Source: Lepraria neglecta
Lineage: Eukaryota > Ascomycota > Lecanoromycetes > Lecanorales > Stereocaulaceae
Length of the DNA stretch: 64,000 nucleotides
NCBI GenBank assembly: GCA_033220425.1
Contig: CM065653.1
Location: 1,612,001 to 1,676,000 of the forward strand
Reading direction: 5' to 3'
Part shown: piece by piece, positions 54,295 to 64,000 of the stretch
Position numbering within the stretch: the first letter of the stretch is position 1
How the letters are laid out: the number at the start of each line of letters is the position of its first letter
The notes under the pieces: generated by a model
What the model was told of the DNA's origin: nothing
Databases searched by the model: none
What the model saw: the letters and a program-made list of their open reading frames with translations, nothing else
Position numbers and translations under genes: made by a program

Positions 54295-56449
54295 TGGTGC
54301 GTAGCCTGGATGCGATGGACACACAGGGAAGCGAGTGTAACCTGAGGGTGGATGATGAGGATTAGGCCTGGCACGGGAGAAAGCCTCTGAGGAGAAGGGG
54401 GTAAGGGTTTTGACCGGGGAAGGACGAAATGGGAGAAAATTAACAGCCGTGATAGTCAAATGAATATGGACAGACTGGATAAGTAGTCACGCAAGCCAAA
54501 GAGCCTTGAGCAGCAGCAGCAGTACAGCTAATTGGAAGTACTTGCTTGCTCCAAGGTACTTGGACTTCTTCTAGCTAGACGCGAGAGACGCGTAATTGCG
54601 TCATTCTGTAAACAAAATTCGGTGAGTCAACCCTAAGCTTAAGCCAAATCCGCCGAACATATTGTCTTGTAGAAAACATTCGAACATGTTCTTGCTCGTT
54701 GGCAAATTTCGGCGCAGGAGGAATCAATGTTGTCGATCTGAACACGATACTACCAAAACGACCTCCACAACGCCGGTGAAAGAAAAGATCCCATCCCACA
54801 ACGCGGAATGTGCCACGAGAAGGCTGGTGTGGCACCGACCTTTTGACTGGCAGAAGGATTCACCAGAATAGGTGTTTGATGCTATTCTTACCACGTTAGT
54901 ACCAGGATTCTGGTTTCTAAAGGCGGGACAACGCCCAAATTCTGAAACCCAACTAGAGTCATGTGCAGTTCTTGCTTTGAGCAGCTGACTATATCTGGCA
55001 ATCTGGCAGACAAAGCAGACCGCGGCTTCAGAAATCGAGCAACTCTATAATGCTTCGTTTCACGGCTTCGCGGATAGCTTCCGGCGACATATGCTGCGGC
55101 ACCCACATCGACTTTGAGGAACGTGACTCACGGGGAGACGGGTGCTTGCGTAGATCGCTGAGAGATACGAGAATTGAACAAATCAGATATGTGCAACATG
55201 TCGAGACGATTGGCAGATCAGCTCAATTGGCGCAATGATGGGAGGGGTGGCTCTTCTAACGTTTGACGTTTCATAGGATTTCGAAGGATCAGAATCCTTG
55301 ACATGCCCAGAAATGGTAGCCAGAGCTGACGAGTCCGCAAAGCATTTGCAACTAGCCGCCGCCAAGCATGGTGTTTCGTCTTTGTCCATTGACAGGGCTG
55401 TCTCGACAGCTGCTAGTTGGAGAAAGTGATGTAGGGATCTGGGTACGTAAGCGCCAAGACAAAGAACATGCGGGCTGATACGAAAAAGAACCTGGTCCAC
55501 GTGTCCCTCAAGGATCCGAGAGAAGGAGGTGGAAGAAAGATTCGCGCGTTTCCGGTTGAGCAGCTCTGGGGATATCACCCATCACCGCAGCAAGAGATTT
55601 GGTTTCTTACCGATCCATGATAGTTTGTTGGCGCCAGTTGATGGCTGAGGAAATGAAGTGTGAGGGATATTGTTTTAGCACCAGATAGGGTTCATAGGGC
55701 AGACAGACCCCTGGCAGCCCTAATTAGTAAGATGCTAGCTTGTGCTGATCAACGGCCATATCCTTGGCTCGGACTCGGGCAGAACAGAACCACGCGCCCC
55801 CTAGTCCCAAGATGATTAGTGGGCATCAGGCAACAACTTCGCACATGATGCAACGGAAATGACACGATAACTCGCGTTCCCCTTCTAAAGAGGCCACCAC
55901 CCTCATTCTTCTCCCATCCTCATACCCAGAACGGTGCTGCCGACGATATTCCATCGCCATCTTCATCTTGAGCCATATTTGCTCATCATGATGCGGTGTT
56001 GAGCCAATTTGCCGCCACATTACCTCGCAAGGCTCACCCTCACTGCACAGCCCACCGACAACATCCACCAATCCTTCCAGCACTGAGCCCCCTCAACTGC
56101 CACAGCTTAACTCCATTTCTACAATCTTTCGCTTCTCGAATCGTTCATCCATATTTCTATATTTGACTGTTGTTTCGTATTTCCTCAGCCATCTTCACTC
56201 CTGCATGAACCGCAAGAAATCGTCGCTTAGAGACCATTGAATTGACAAACATCGTGGATCCTGAGGTGTGAAGCTATCTGAATTGGGTTCTGGAAATATT
56301 CAGGGTCTGAGAGCTCTTCTATTCACTAGGACGCAATCGGGTCCAATCTGTGAGTCATTTGAATGCCAAAGAAACCCATATAGCACATGCTAACGTCTTT
56401 CTCCCAAAAGACGAGTCATTCCGGGGTACTATCCGCCTGACCACTCAGG
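54295..56449. other. gene-poor 2.1 kb stretch
   Basis: No gene recognised. Minus-strand open stretches at about 55200-55580 and 55830-56080 carry no known motif. The last 400 bases are probably the long 5' leader of the C2H2 gene. Confidence 0.4.
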
Positions 56450-59077
56450 ATGACTTCCATACTACCAAACCCCCGTCGATGCTACAAAACCAGAGGCCAC
56501 CCCACCTTCGCCTCTTCCCAACCTACACCTACCCATCATGCCTGTCAGCAATATGGCTCAGCCGAGTTCGACCTCCCATTAAGGAAGGCCGCCACCTTCC
56601 ACTCTCCCAAGTCGCCCTCCTCTGATGACGATCCCATCCTGAACATATCATTGTTGTCTCGAAGGTCACCGACATGCCCTAAAGACTTGGAGAATGCCAT
56701 CGCTGCCGGCGAACAACGCATCGCTCAGCTTCTAGGCTCCGTTGACCGGAGCTTATCGGGCCTCGAATCCTTCTCGTCCGATAGTCAAGAGACCTTAAAA
56801 CAAGACGACCCTCCTGTCCCGCGCTTCATGCTTGGTCCCTACACCGGCGAGACCGACCGCATGGATGTCGACGACGCCTTGACCTATACATCACACCCCA
56901 AACCCCAACAACGAGCACACAACCGCCACTCTTCTGACAGTGGTCTTGGTTCTTCAATCAGCAGCGCCGAAGATTCATTGTCTGGACATCATGCAGGTAT
57001 GCGACACTGTCCCCCTAATACATCAACGACGCCAACAAAGACTCACGTCAATACAGCGGGCAAACTGAACAACTATAACAACATCCCTTCCACTATTGCT
57101 GAGATCCAATCTGGCATCAATGGATCCAACGCCAATGCCCAGACAGGGACACAACACGCATTGAGCGCATACGCTTGCAAACAGATCCAAAATCACATCA
57201 TTGTCCCAATTCTAAAGACTGAAGAGCTGAAGGCCTTCCATCCTCTTGTCAACAGCATACCATTCCGAGTGAAACGGAAACAGATCACCTGCCTGCGTGA
57301 TCTAGAGAAAGTCATTCTTTGGCTGGCACCCGTAAGTGGATCTTATCATGTTTGGGAAAGGAGTTTGGCTCATCATTTTGGGTCTGGCGTTCAGAAATAT
57401 TCGGTCACTCGGTCATCATTCTTCAAATTCTGTGATACATCGATCCAGTGTTTACACACGACAGTCGAATATCTTAACGAATCGGATCGACAACGACCAA
57501 CCGACAGACCTTATACTAACGGCTACTTTCTTGATCTTACCGAACAGGTCCGCCAATACGCAACTATGATTAACGCATCAAGAGAAAGGGCCCTGGCCGG
57601 GAAAGCAAGAGAGAAGGACGACTACACCACGTACGTCTGCATGACTCACAACTATGAGGTACTAATACTAATCGTCTATAGCGATGAAAGGCTAAGCCTC
57701 AATGGCGGCTTGGGTCAGACCGGCCGTCCAGCTGAGCTTGTCAGATTTAAGGATGGCCAGGCGATCTCTCTCCGCACAGGAGAGGTTGTGAACCCGGACG
57801 CCAGTCCATCCGGTAGCGCTGATGAGGACCTCGCTCATTCCATGGCTCGCCGCAAGAAGTCAGAACAAGCCACTGTGAAGCAAGCCCAACGCTGCAGCGA
57901 GTGTGACAAAGAGTTCAAGAGGCCTTGTGACTTGACCAAGCACGAGAAGACTCACTCTCGGCCCTGGAAATGCAACGAACCTAGTTGCAAATATTCGCAA
58001 TATGGATGGCCCACGGAGAAGGAGAGAGATCGCCACGTCAATGACAAGCATTCCGTGACTCCAAACATGTACAAGTGCCAGTACCATCCATGCCCTTACG
58101 AGAGCAAGAGGGAGAGCAATTGCAAACAGCACATGGAGAAAGCCCACGGCTGGGCATATGTTCGATCCAAGAACAATGGCAAGACGGCCAGAAAGCCCAG
58201 CAAAGCTGGCAAAACCCCACCCACGCCTTCAATGAATACTCCAGGCTCCCACATATTCGATGCATCCGGATCGGAGTTCGGTGATTCAACCAGCCCTTAC
58301 ATGCCCAATGGATATGGTGCCACTTCAGCCGGCGGATCCACTAGGGCGTCAACCAGCCCCTACATGCGCAACGGATACTTGGGCCATTCGGCCAATGGGT
58401 CTCTTGGAGGCTCGAGCCATCGCTCGACTTCAGAGTCACCCTACCTAAGGAACAATGAGACTTACGGATCCTACGGTCCCAGTTTTGCTTGGGACGAGTC
58501 ATTCAATAGGCTCCCTCCCCAGACATCCTATACCTCTAGCTCCCACCGTCATTCCATGGATTCGCTCACCAATGCGCCCACTATCCCATCATCATATGAC
58601 ATCCAGGATGACCCGCCACTTTTCGGAGGAACTTTCGACTGGAACAATATGGACTTCAATTCGGATTTCACCTCCATGAACATCCAACTCGAGAACATCA
58701 CCCCATCGAGCTCGATTGAGACTCGACCACTCGATGCCTACAGCAGCCGCAACCCTTCCATCTCCGTGGAGCACCCCCAAAGCTCCAAGAACCCAAACCT
58801 CTCACCCGGCGCCCAAGGCAACGAGATGCTCTACACCCCCTACACCCACAATGATGTTGATGAAGGCTACAGCGAATTCACCACAAATGCTGGCAAGCCC
58901 GCCAATGACTTTGCCCTTTTTGATGATTCTCGTCCAACTTCCAGCTTGGGAGCCACTGGGAATATGAGCCTTTTCCAGGATCTCCCTCCCTTCCAGCCTA
59001 CCACATGGTCCCAGAACGGCAACGAACTTGCGCAGCAGATGGGATTGAATGACATGATGCACCTAGATGAGGTATAG
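56450..59077 (+). CDS. C2H2 zinc-finger transcription factor
   Basis: 817 residues after removal of three introns (56997-57056, 57332-57394, 57631-57681). A disordered Ser-rich N terminus precedes a conserved block (YACKQIQNHIIVPILKTEELKAFHPLV, KRKQITCLRDLEKVILWLAP) seen in fungal C2H2 regulators. Three fingers start near residue 420: CSECDKEFKRPCDLTKHEKTH, a longer second finger with C-x4-C and a ...RDRHVNDKH end, and a third ending in HMEKAH. A Ser/Gly/Pro-rich C terminus of about 250 residues follows. Target genes unknown. Each intron has good GT and AG ends, and the third holds a TACTAAT-like branch site. Confidence 0.85.
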   Translation: MTSILPNPRRCYKTRGHPTFASSQPTPTHHACQQYGSAEFDLPLRKAATFHSPKSPSSDDDPILNISLLSRRSPTCPKDLENAIAAGEQRIAQLLGSVDRSLSGLESFSSDSQETLKQDDPPVPRFMLGPYTGETDRMDVDDALTYTSHPKPQQRAHNRHSSDSGLGSSISSAEDSLSGHHAGMRHCPPNTSTTPTKTHVNTAGKLNNYNNIPSTIAEIQSGINGSNANAQTGTQHALSAYACKQIQNHIIVPILKTEELKAFHPLVNSIPFRVKRKQITCLRDLEKVILWLAPVSGSYHVWERSLAHHFGSGVQKYSVTRSSFFKFCDTSIQCLHTTVEYLNESDRQRPTDRPYTNGYFLDLTEQVRQYATMINASRERALAGKAREKDDYTTYVCMTHNYEVLILIVYSDERLSLNGGLGQTGRPAELVRFKDGQAISLRTGEVVNPDASPSGSADEDLAHSMARRKKSEQATVKQAQRCSECDKEFKRPCDLTKHEKTHSRPWKCNEPSCKYSQYGWPTEKERDRHVNDKHSVTPNMYKCQYHPCPYESKRESNCKQHMEKAHGWAYVRSKNNGKTARKPSKAGKTPPTPSMNTPGSHIFDASGSEFGDSTSPYMPNGYGATSAGGSTRASTSPYMRNGYLGHSANGSLGGSSHRSTSESPYLRNNETYGSYGPSFAWDESFNRLPPQTSYTSSSHRHSMDSLTNAPTIPSSYDIQDDPPLFGGTFDWNNMDFNSDFTSMNIQLENITPSSSIETRPLDAYSSRNPSISVEHPQSSKNPNLSPGAQGNEMLYTPYTHNDVDEGYSEFTTNAGKPANDFALFDDSRPTSSLGATGNMSLFQDLPPFQPTTWSQNGNELAQQMGLNDMMHLDEV

Positions 59078-59872
59078 AGAATTTGGTCTGGAGCCGTGGT
59101 ATTTGCCATCCACTTCTTCGTTATGCTTATTTTCGGGCGTTTTACCACGACGGTCGACTTGTTTGCGAGTGTTGGGGATGTCGCAGGCACATTTATTTGC
59201 GAGGGAGGGAAACCCAGCTTCTGATGTATGTAATATAGAGAGATTTGGAAGACGTCATGATTTATGAAAGATTGGACAAGAGTCCTAGCAATTCAAAGAA
59301 GTCAAACAATTCTATGATCCACATTTCCAAGCTCGCGCCTCTGAATTCACTTGACTCTATGCTCCTGTAGACCCGAAACAGAGACTGGGACTGGGCGTCA
59401 TGCGTTGTGGTCAGATGAAACGTCGCCGCAACCACCGCGCCAAGACCACGATCTTGCAATTTGATTGGCTCTTCAAGCTCGCCTCCCAGAAGAATGGACA
59501 TTCTTCCACCACACACTGCGATTTTACAATGACTTTGCTACACACTGCATTGTGCTTTCGCCACAGTGGTTCACAAGGTCTAAAACAAAGCTATTACCCA
59601 GGATTTCTTTTCTTCATCTTTCATTTTCGTTGTTCACGCTCAAGTGTACAATATGTCTTGTAGCCATTGTCTGTATTGTTCCATCACTTCTATAATTCAT
59701 TGTTTGCCCCTGAGCGTTGTGTTAAAGAACGCTGGGCGTTGACACTCATATCTCCCGCCTTCCTCGCGCAAATACTTTTGATCATCACACAAACCCATTC
59801 TCTTCAACAAACATCTTCCATCAGCGATACCCGCATCACACCACAGCACACCACCAACAACCAACCGACAAG
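59078..59872. other. intergenic, no gene seen
   Basis: About 800 bases: 3' end of the C2H2 gene and the CA-rich leader of the secreted-protein gene. Confidence 0.5.
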
Positions 59873-60532
59873 ATGTTCTCCTCCATCATCCCTCTCACAA
59901 CGCTGGCCGTTCTCCTCCCCACCCTAACCACCGCCGCCCCCTCCGCCTTCCCCTCCACAGCCCCCTCCTCCGGAACCGCCTTCGCAGTCACCGCCGCCCA
60001 ACTCACCGCCATCGCGCCAAAATCAGCTTCCTGTCCCGCAAACCCCCAGTTCCCCAATGAGTGTCAGACCGCCGCTGCTGCCGCCCCCGCAATCAACTGG
60101 GGTTTCACCGAATACGGCATCACCACGGCCGGCGAAGCAGCCGGCCTAGTCGCCACCATGGCATTAGAGTCTGGCGAATTCGAATACGCCGTCCATCACT
60201 TCCCCTCGCCAGTCGCAGGCCAGGGAACACGCAATATGCAGGGTCCGAAATTCAATGTCGAGTACGCGCAGAGTATTCCTGCATTGAAAGCGAATCTTCC
60301 GACGGACCCGGCTGCTGTTCTCGCGCTGTTGGTCGCGAATATCGATTATGATTTTGCGAGCGCGGCGTGGTTTATGACGACGCAGTGTACTTCCACTGTT
60401 AGGGATGGACTGAAGAACGGAGGGATGGCGGGCTTTACGGCGTATGTGGGGTGTATTGGGGCGCCCATGGCGAGTGATCGAACGAGTTATTATGTGGCGG
60501 CTGCGAAGGCTTTTGGGGTTAGTTCTTCGTGA
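59873..60532 (+). CDS. secreted protein of unknown function, 219 residues
   Basis: A single exon. The N terminus is a clear signal peptide (MFSSIIPLTTLAVLLPTL, cleavage likely after TTA-A near residue 21), followed by a Ser/Thr/Ala/Pro-rich spacer. The mature part has four cysteines (SASCP, NECQT, TTQCTS, VGCIG), so two disulfides are likely. Conserved-looking stretches are INWGFTEYGI, ATMALESGEFEY and GQGTRNMQGPKFNVEYA. No catalytic motif is recognised with confidence. It resembles orphan secreted proteins common in plant-associated ascomycetes. Its last 43 bases overlap the 3' end of the opposite-strand gene. Confidence 0.8.
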   Translation: MFSSIIPLTTLAVLLPTLTTAAPSAFPSTAPSSGTAFAVTAAQLTAIAPKSASCPANPQFPNECQTAAAAAPAINWGFTEYGITTAGEAAGLVATMALESGEFEYAVHHFPSPVAGQGTRNMQGPKFNVEYAQSIPALKANLPTDPAAVLALLVANIDYDFASAAWFMTTQCTSTVRDGLKNGGMAGFTAYVGCIGAPMASDRTSYYVAAAKAFGVSSS

Positions 60533-61997
60533 GTGAGGCGGGGGAGGAGGCCGATGGTCCAGTTCTGGTATTTTTGAGCGGATGGAGGGAGCATGTTTGT
60601 GCTGCTTTTTAGATCGGATTGTAACTTTTCTAGTGCATAGTTAGGGAGTTGGAGTTCTTCAATCTTGTTGTTTTGCTTTTCGAGCGTCGCTGATGGGTCC
60701 TTGATCTTGGTGTAGAAAATTTTCATTGCTCGTTGTGGTGGCTTGGTTGAGATTGCGTATAGCATGTCTGGTGTGAAGACCCAAAGCTACTCACACTCTT
60801 AGCCGTCCACAATGCTCGCTGTCTCACTAGGGCACGGCTGACTAACCAATAAAGCCTCTTGAACTTCCTCAACATTTCCACTGTAAACCACAAATTTATA
60901 TGTGGCCTGCTCTTCTATCAATGCCAATAATTGCGCGCTTACAATCTCCTGTACTGAATATTCTTCCCATGCTGGATCATCGGACAACTGCACTTTGACG
61001 CTCCACTTGAAAAGCCGAAAAGTCCCGTCCTTGGGGTCTCTGATGCCGACAAATCTTTGACAATTGGAGCACTTAAGAAGGTTCTGCGATGACATTGCCT
61101 GAGAAAGTCAGTATATGTACCTGAAGTCTGATCTCGTGAAGCTCGTAGATCTCTGGAGCTACTCGATGAAATAACAAGGCATCAAGGGTCAAAGTACTCA
61201 CAAACCCATCAACCCCATGGAGGTAGCGGGTATGTTGAGCATTGACCGTTTCTTGTGTTTGGGTTTATTATAGGGCAATTGTATCGGCGACCTTGCTATG
61301 GGATTGGACCGATGACGGAAGCAGGCCTCCTTCTTGTTGCCCATGTATGCGAGGGGAAATGACAAAATTGAAAGAAATTCACGAAGATCATAGAGAACTG
61401 GCGTTCACATACCACGATCCCAGTGCAATCGCTCTCAGCAAGCAGGAAATAACTGATATCTACAAGACCTACGCCAGCTCTAGGACCTAGAATATTAGAT
61501 GCAGCGTAGCCTTTAGTGCTTTCAGCAGAAGCAACGTGTCCATTTTCCGTTGTTGGCTTATGACAATGCCAAAAGTCCATCATATCGGCCCAGCCTCCGC
61601 TTGGAAGATCTTTCCAGACCTTGACATCAGTCACTAAGCGTTTCCCGCAACACCCACAAGCCAATTGCGTTTCTGGTGTCAATTTTGATGCTGGCCATGG
61701 AATGGTGTTATCAGATACTGATTTCAAATGGCCTGGCAAACTGGCGGATCCGCTGATAGCAAGGCGGAAAGAAACTTCCTTGGTCGGGACTGTGGGGATC
61801 TTCAAGTTTGCACTGTCGAGTACGGAGCAAGGCAGCTCGATCAAGGCCTCCTCATTGCCGTGTAGCAGCCGTAGCCGTTTCTGATCAGCGTCCAGCTCAA
61901 TGTGAGTGCTTTCATTGCAGCTTGATGGCAGAATTGCAAACACTGTTACTTGACGAATGTTGAGCAGTAGCTCGGCATAAAGATAAATCTTCGGCAT
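60490..61997 (-). CDS. E2-binding ubiquitin ligase-like protein (UBE3D/Ipa1 type)
   Basis: Member of the HECT-like E2-binding family (human UBE3D, S. pombe Ipa1), linked to ubiquitin transfer and, in yeast, to mRNA cleavage and polyadenylation. Exons 61413-61997, 60847-61098 and 60490-60786 give 377 residues, all joins in phase. Seen: MPKIYLYAELLLNIRQVTVFA, LACGCCGKRLV and WKDLPSGGWADMMDFWHCHKP. LKCSNCQRFVG follows with a second CxxC. The conserved end is LWVFTPDMLYAIS, KIFYT and QNWTIGLLPR. The intron 61099-61412 is 314 bases and might hide another small exon. The start at 61997 is preferred to an upstream Met at 62123 on family grounds. Confidence 0.88.
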
Positions 61998-62265
61998 TCT
62001 TCGATTGCACAAGATCTGGCATGAAAATGAAGAGGCAAACCAAATGTATACTGGAAGGACAAAGATCGAGATTAGGCCACCAATATGGCTAGTGGTAACA
62101 ACAGCCGATCTCCCGTGTATCAAAACGCTTCTCGATAAAGTGTGGGGAAGCTTTTGATACTATTTCAAAAACACTGTCTCTTTGGTGGATATCTTCTCTG
62201 CCTGTATTTAATGCAGTAACCGTCTTCATCAACTCCGTCCCTTTGGTAGAATTGCAGATCCAAAA
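61998..62265. promoter_or_regulatory. shared promoter of the E2-binding and questin-oxidase-like genes
   Basis: 268 bases separate the divergent starts. No specific binding site is assigned. Confidence 0.5.
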
Positions 62266-63546
62266 ATGTTTTCTTCCTTTTCCTCGTTCTCTCTTCCCTT
62301 CAGTATACCCCGCATTCTTGGAGGCAACCCGGGCTCAATCATAGATATCAAGTCTGTCGATATTCATGATGTCGAAACACAGCACGAGAAACGATCTCGA
62401 ACGCTCAAGCACCTTCTTAAGCTCAACCACGCCAAACACGCAATCGTCTATCATAACCTCCAATTCCACAACCACATGCCCCACATACTCGGATCAGCCT
62501 ACCTACTAGATGGTACTTCAGAACACCTCAACGACATATACGAGAAAGAGTCCAAAGAGCTAGATGCCTGGGAGGACTCCCCAGGCGAAGTCTCGGACTT
62601 CGATTGGCGAGACTATCTGGGAGATCGACGGTATCAAAGAGCATATGTCGACTTCTTCGAAGACCAGCTCGTCCTCCACGGCTACAATTGGAAAGATGTC
62701 TTGGAAACGTTCCTCTTCAAGGGCAAAGAGCCTCTAGTCAATTGTCTTGTTGCTGGGCTAGGCCATCCTCTCATCCACCTCGGCTACGCCTACGAGCTCT
62801 CCTCCCGCGAACTAGCCATGGAAGCGCTCGCTCTAGCCACCACCTCCTACAACTTTCTCCACAAATACCTCGACGATGCTTCCTACACCAAGCCCTCTAC
62901 CTACCGTACATCATCTCCAATCGAAATCCTACAAAGAGTTTCCGACGACAAGCGCTTTGACAACTTGTTCCACTACCCTGGCGCAGATAACATTGGACCG
63001 CTTTTTGAAGACCATGAAGAAGCAGTGCTGGAGCATTGGAATGCGTGGCACTTGCCTAATCCCACGAAACAATTTGAGGATAGCCAGCTTGCGGCTGTTG
63101 CTCTGTTGGTTGGTACGCACAAGAACTGCGAAGACTATGATTTCTTCCTTGTTCATCTCGTCACTACTAGCCACGCCGTCCGGATAATACTGCCTTTTAT
63201 TCCGGCAAAACATCACGTGAATTTTGTTAGACAGTGGTGGCTGATAACGCTGGCGGTATATATTGCGCAACTACGGCCAAAGATCGATGTGGAGAGTATT
63301 ACAGGATATGACCTGAAGGGTAAAGACTGGGCTTGGGTAGATAGGCAGGCTATTGTTGGGAAATGGTCATTGGATGCGCATTATGTGAAGGCTTTGAGAG
63401 CTATGAAAGAGTCGGCGAAGACTTGGGGGGATGAGGAGCAATATTATTTGAAAGCGGCGTGTAAATTTGGAGAGGAATTTGATGGATGGGGTGGGTTTGG
63501 AAATCTGGAAGAAGGGGCGAGGAGAGGGAGCGCCAGTGGGATCTGA
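62266..63546 (+). CDS. questin oxidase-like (AflY/HypX family) protein
   Basis: 426 residues, one exon. The family includes questin oxidase and AflY, which carry out Baeyer-Villiger-type ring opening on anthraquinones. Seen: LLKLNHAKHAIVYHNLQFHNHMPH near residue 50, YVDFFEDQLVLHGYNWKDVLE, then GLGHPLIHLGYAYELSSRELAMEALALA, the most conserved block. FVRQWWLITLAVYIAQLRP and HAVRIILPF follow. Many members lie outside gene clusters and have unknown roles, and here no polyketide synthase is near, so an anthraquinone substrate cannot be assumed. Confidence 0.85.
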   Translation: MFSSFSSFSLPFSIPRILGGNPGSIIDIKSVDIHDVETQHEKRSRTLKHLLKLNHAKHAIVYHNLQFHNHMPHILGSAYLLDGTSEHLNDIYEKESKELDAWEDSPGEVSDFDWRDYLGDRRYQRAYVDFFEDQLVLHGYNWKDVLETFLFKGKEPLVNCLVAGLGHPLIHLGYAYELSSRELAMEALALATTSYNFLHKYLDDASYTKPSTYRTSSPIEILQRVSDDKRFDNLFHYPGADNIGPLFEDHEEAVLEHWNAWHLPNPTKQFEDSQLAAVALLVGTHKNCEDYDFFLVHLVTTSHAVRIILPFIPAKHHVNFVRQWWLITLAVYIAQLRPKIDVESITGYDLKGKDWAWVDRQAIVGKWSLDAHYVKALRAMKESAKTWGDEEQYYLKAACKFGEEFDGWGGFGNLEEGARRGSASGI

Positions 63547-63699
63547 TGAGGTAGCATTATGTAAATCACGGTCAACTAATAGTCTGGAGAAAATTGTACA
63601 CATCTACCACCGCTCGTATTGCCAACCCCAACCGGTATGCCATAGAGTCCTGCCCTAGAACACCCCCACAAGATCTCACACCACAACCGTCAACTCAGT

Positions 63700-64000
63700 C
63701 TAACAGCTCAAAATCTCCACAGCGCTATCAGAAAGATCAAAGGAGCCGCAGAGGAACGTGTCAGGCTTGTTAGTCGTCCGTGTACATGAGCCTTTGGTGC
63801 CGGATTTCTTGCCGTCTGGACTTGTCCAATCTAAATCCCATTTTCCTCCGTTGGGTCACAGCGCTGTTTCATAGTCAGTCTCAACAGAGAAAGATGAATG
63901 GGTGTTGTTGATAGGTAGATAGGTAGGTACGTACTGATGTGACCTAATGCTTCACTAGTGACTGGGCCTGCAAACGTGGTTCCGTCGAAGAACTCGAAGC
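63700..64000 (-). CDS. possible partial gene at right edge
   Basis: The minus strand encodes KWDLDWTSPDGKKSGTKGS, then a Cys-containing end (TNKPDTFLCGSFDLSDSAVEILSC) with a stop at 63700-63702. Near the window edge, FEFFDGTTFAGPVTSEALGH is readable. The likely donor at about 63936 (GTACGT) is good, but the acceptor side places a stop just before the last exon, so the join is unresolved. Could be the end of a secreted Cys-containing protein running past base 64000, or a broken copy. Confidence 0.3.

Noticed and set aside
54076-54459. Independent minus-strand gene of 127 codons
   Set aside because: More likely an upstream exon or leader of the decayed DUF7726-like gene; no stand-alone features.
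55183-55578. Minus-strand frame of 131 codons
   Set aside because: No domain, splice support or compositional bias; looks like chance.

Overview
This window comes from a filamentous ascomycete (Pezizomycotina). Almost every multi-exon gene has short GT-AG introns, mostly 45-130 bases. Genes lie on both strands, many as divergent pairs, and the recognisable families are fungal: PTH11/rhodopsin-like membrane proteins, a questin-oxidase-like protein, DUF7918-like and DUF7726-like proteins, F-box-like proteins, and kinase/ankyrin/HET recognition genes. I cannot name the genus; the mix would fit a leotiomycete or a relative. Exon joins were worked out by hand from splice signals, frame and family resemblance.

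Left third (1-13.4 kb), mostly housekeeping: the 5' part of MMS19 (cut by the left edge), divergent from cytosolic methylenetetrahydrofolate dehydrogenase MTD1; a rhodopsin-like membrane protein; the ribosome-assembly factor RPF2; a large EF-hand MscS-type channel; and a head-to-head pair of ER-membrane machinery genes, EMC3 and signal peptidase subunit SPC2.

13.4-22 kb is an accessory stretch. It starts with tRNA-like fragments, followed by a P450 pseudogene with several nonsense codons of the RIP type. Next come an intact UbiA-superfamily enzyme and a convergent intact methyltransferase, which look like the surviving part of a small terpenoid-type gene cluster, then a second rhodopsin-like gene.

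22-46 kb: the mitochondrial thiamine pyrophosphate carrier TPC1; a decayed short-chain dehydrogenase; a 90-residue zinc-ribbon protein made of two exons; phosphoinositide phospholipase C; an AT-rich island beside a HET-domain remnant; an internally duplicated F-box-like protein; three large low-complexity proteins (basic/Ser-Arg rich, DUF7918-like Asn/Lys rich, Gln rich); and the peroxisomal protein PMP24.

46.8-54.4 kb looks like a decaying self/non-self recognition island: an ankyrin gene remnant, an apparently intact protein kinase, an ankyrin tail, a broken HET-S-type kinase-like gene, and a broken DUF7726-like gene.

54-64 kb: a long gene-poor stretch, a C2H2 transcription factor whose three introns are all multiples of three and free of stops, a secreted cysteine-containing protein, an E2-binding ubiquitin ligase whose 3' end overlaps the secreted gene on the opposite strand, a divergent questin-oxidase-like gene, and a possible partial gene at the right edge.
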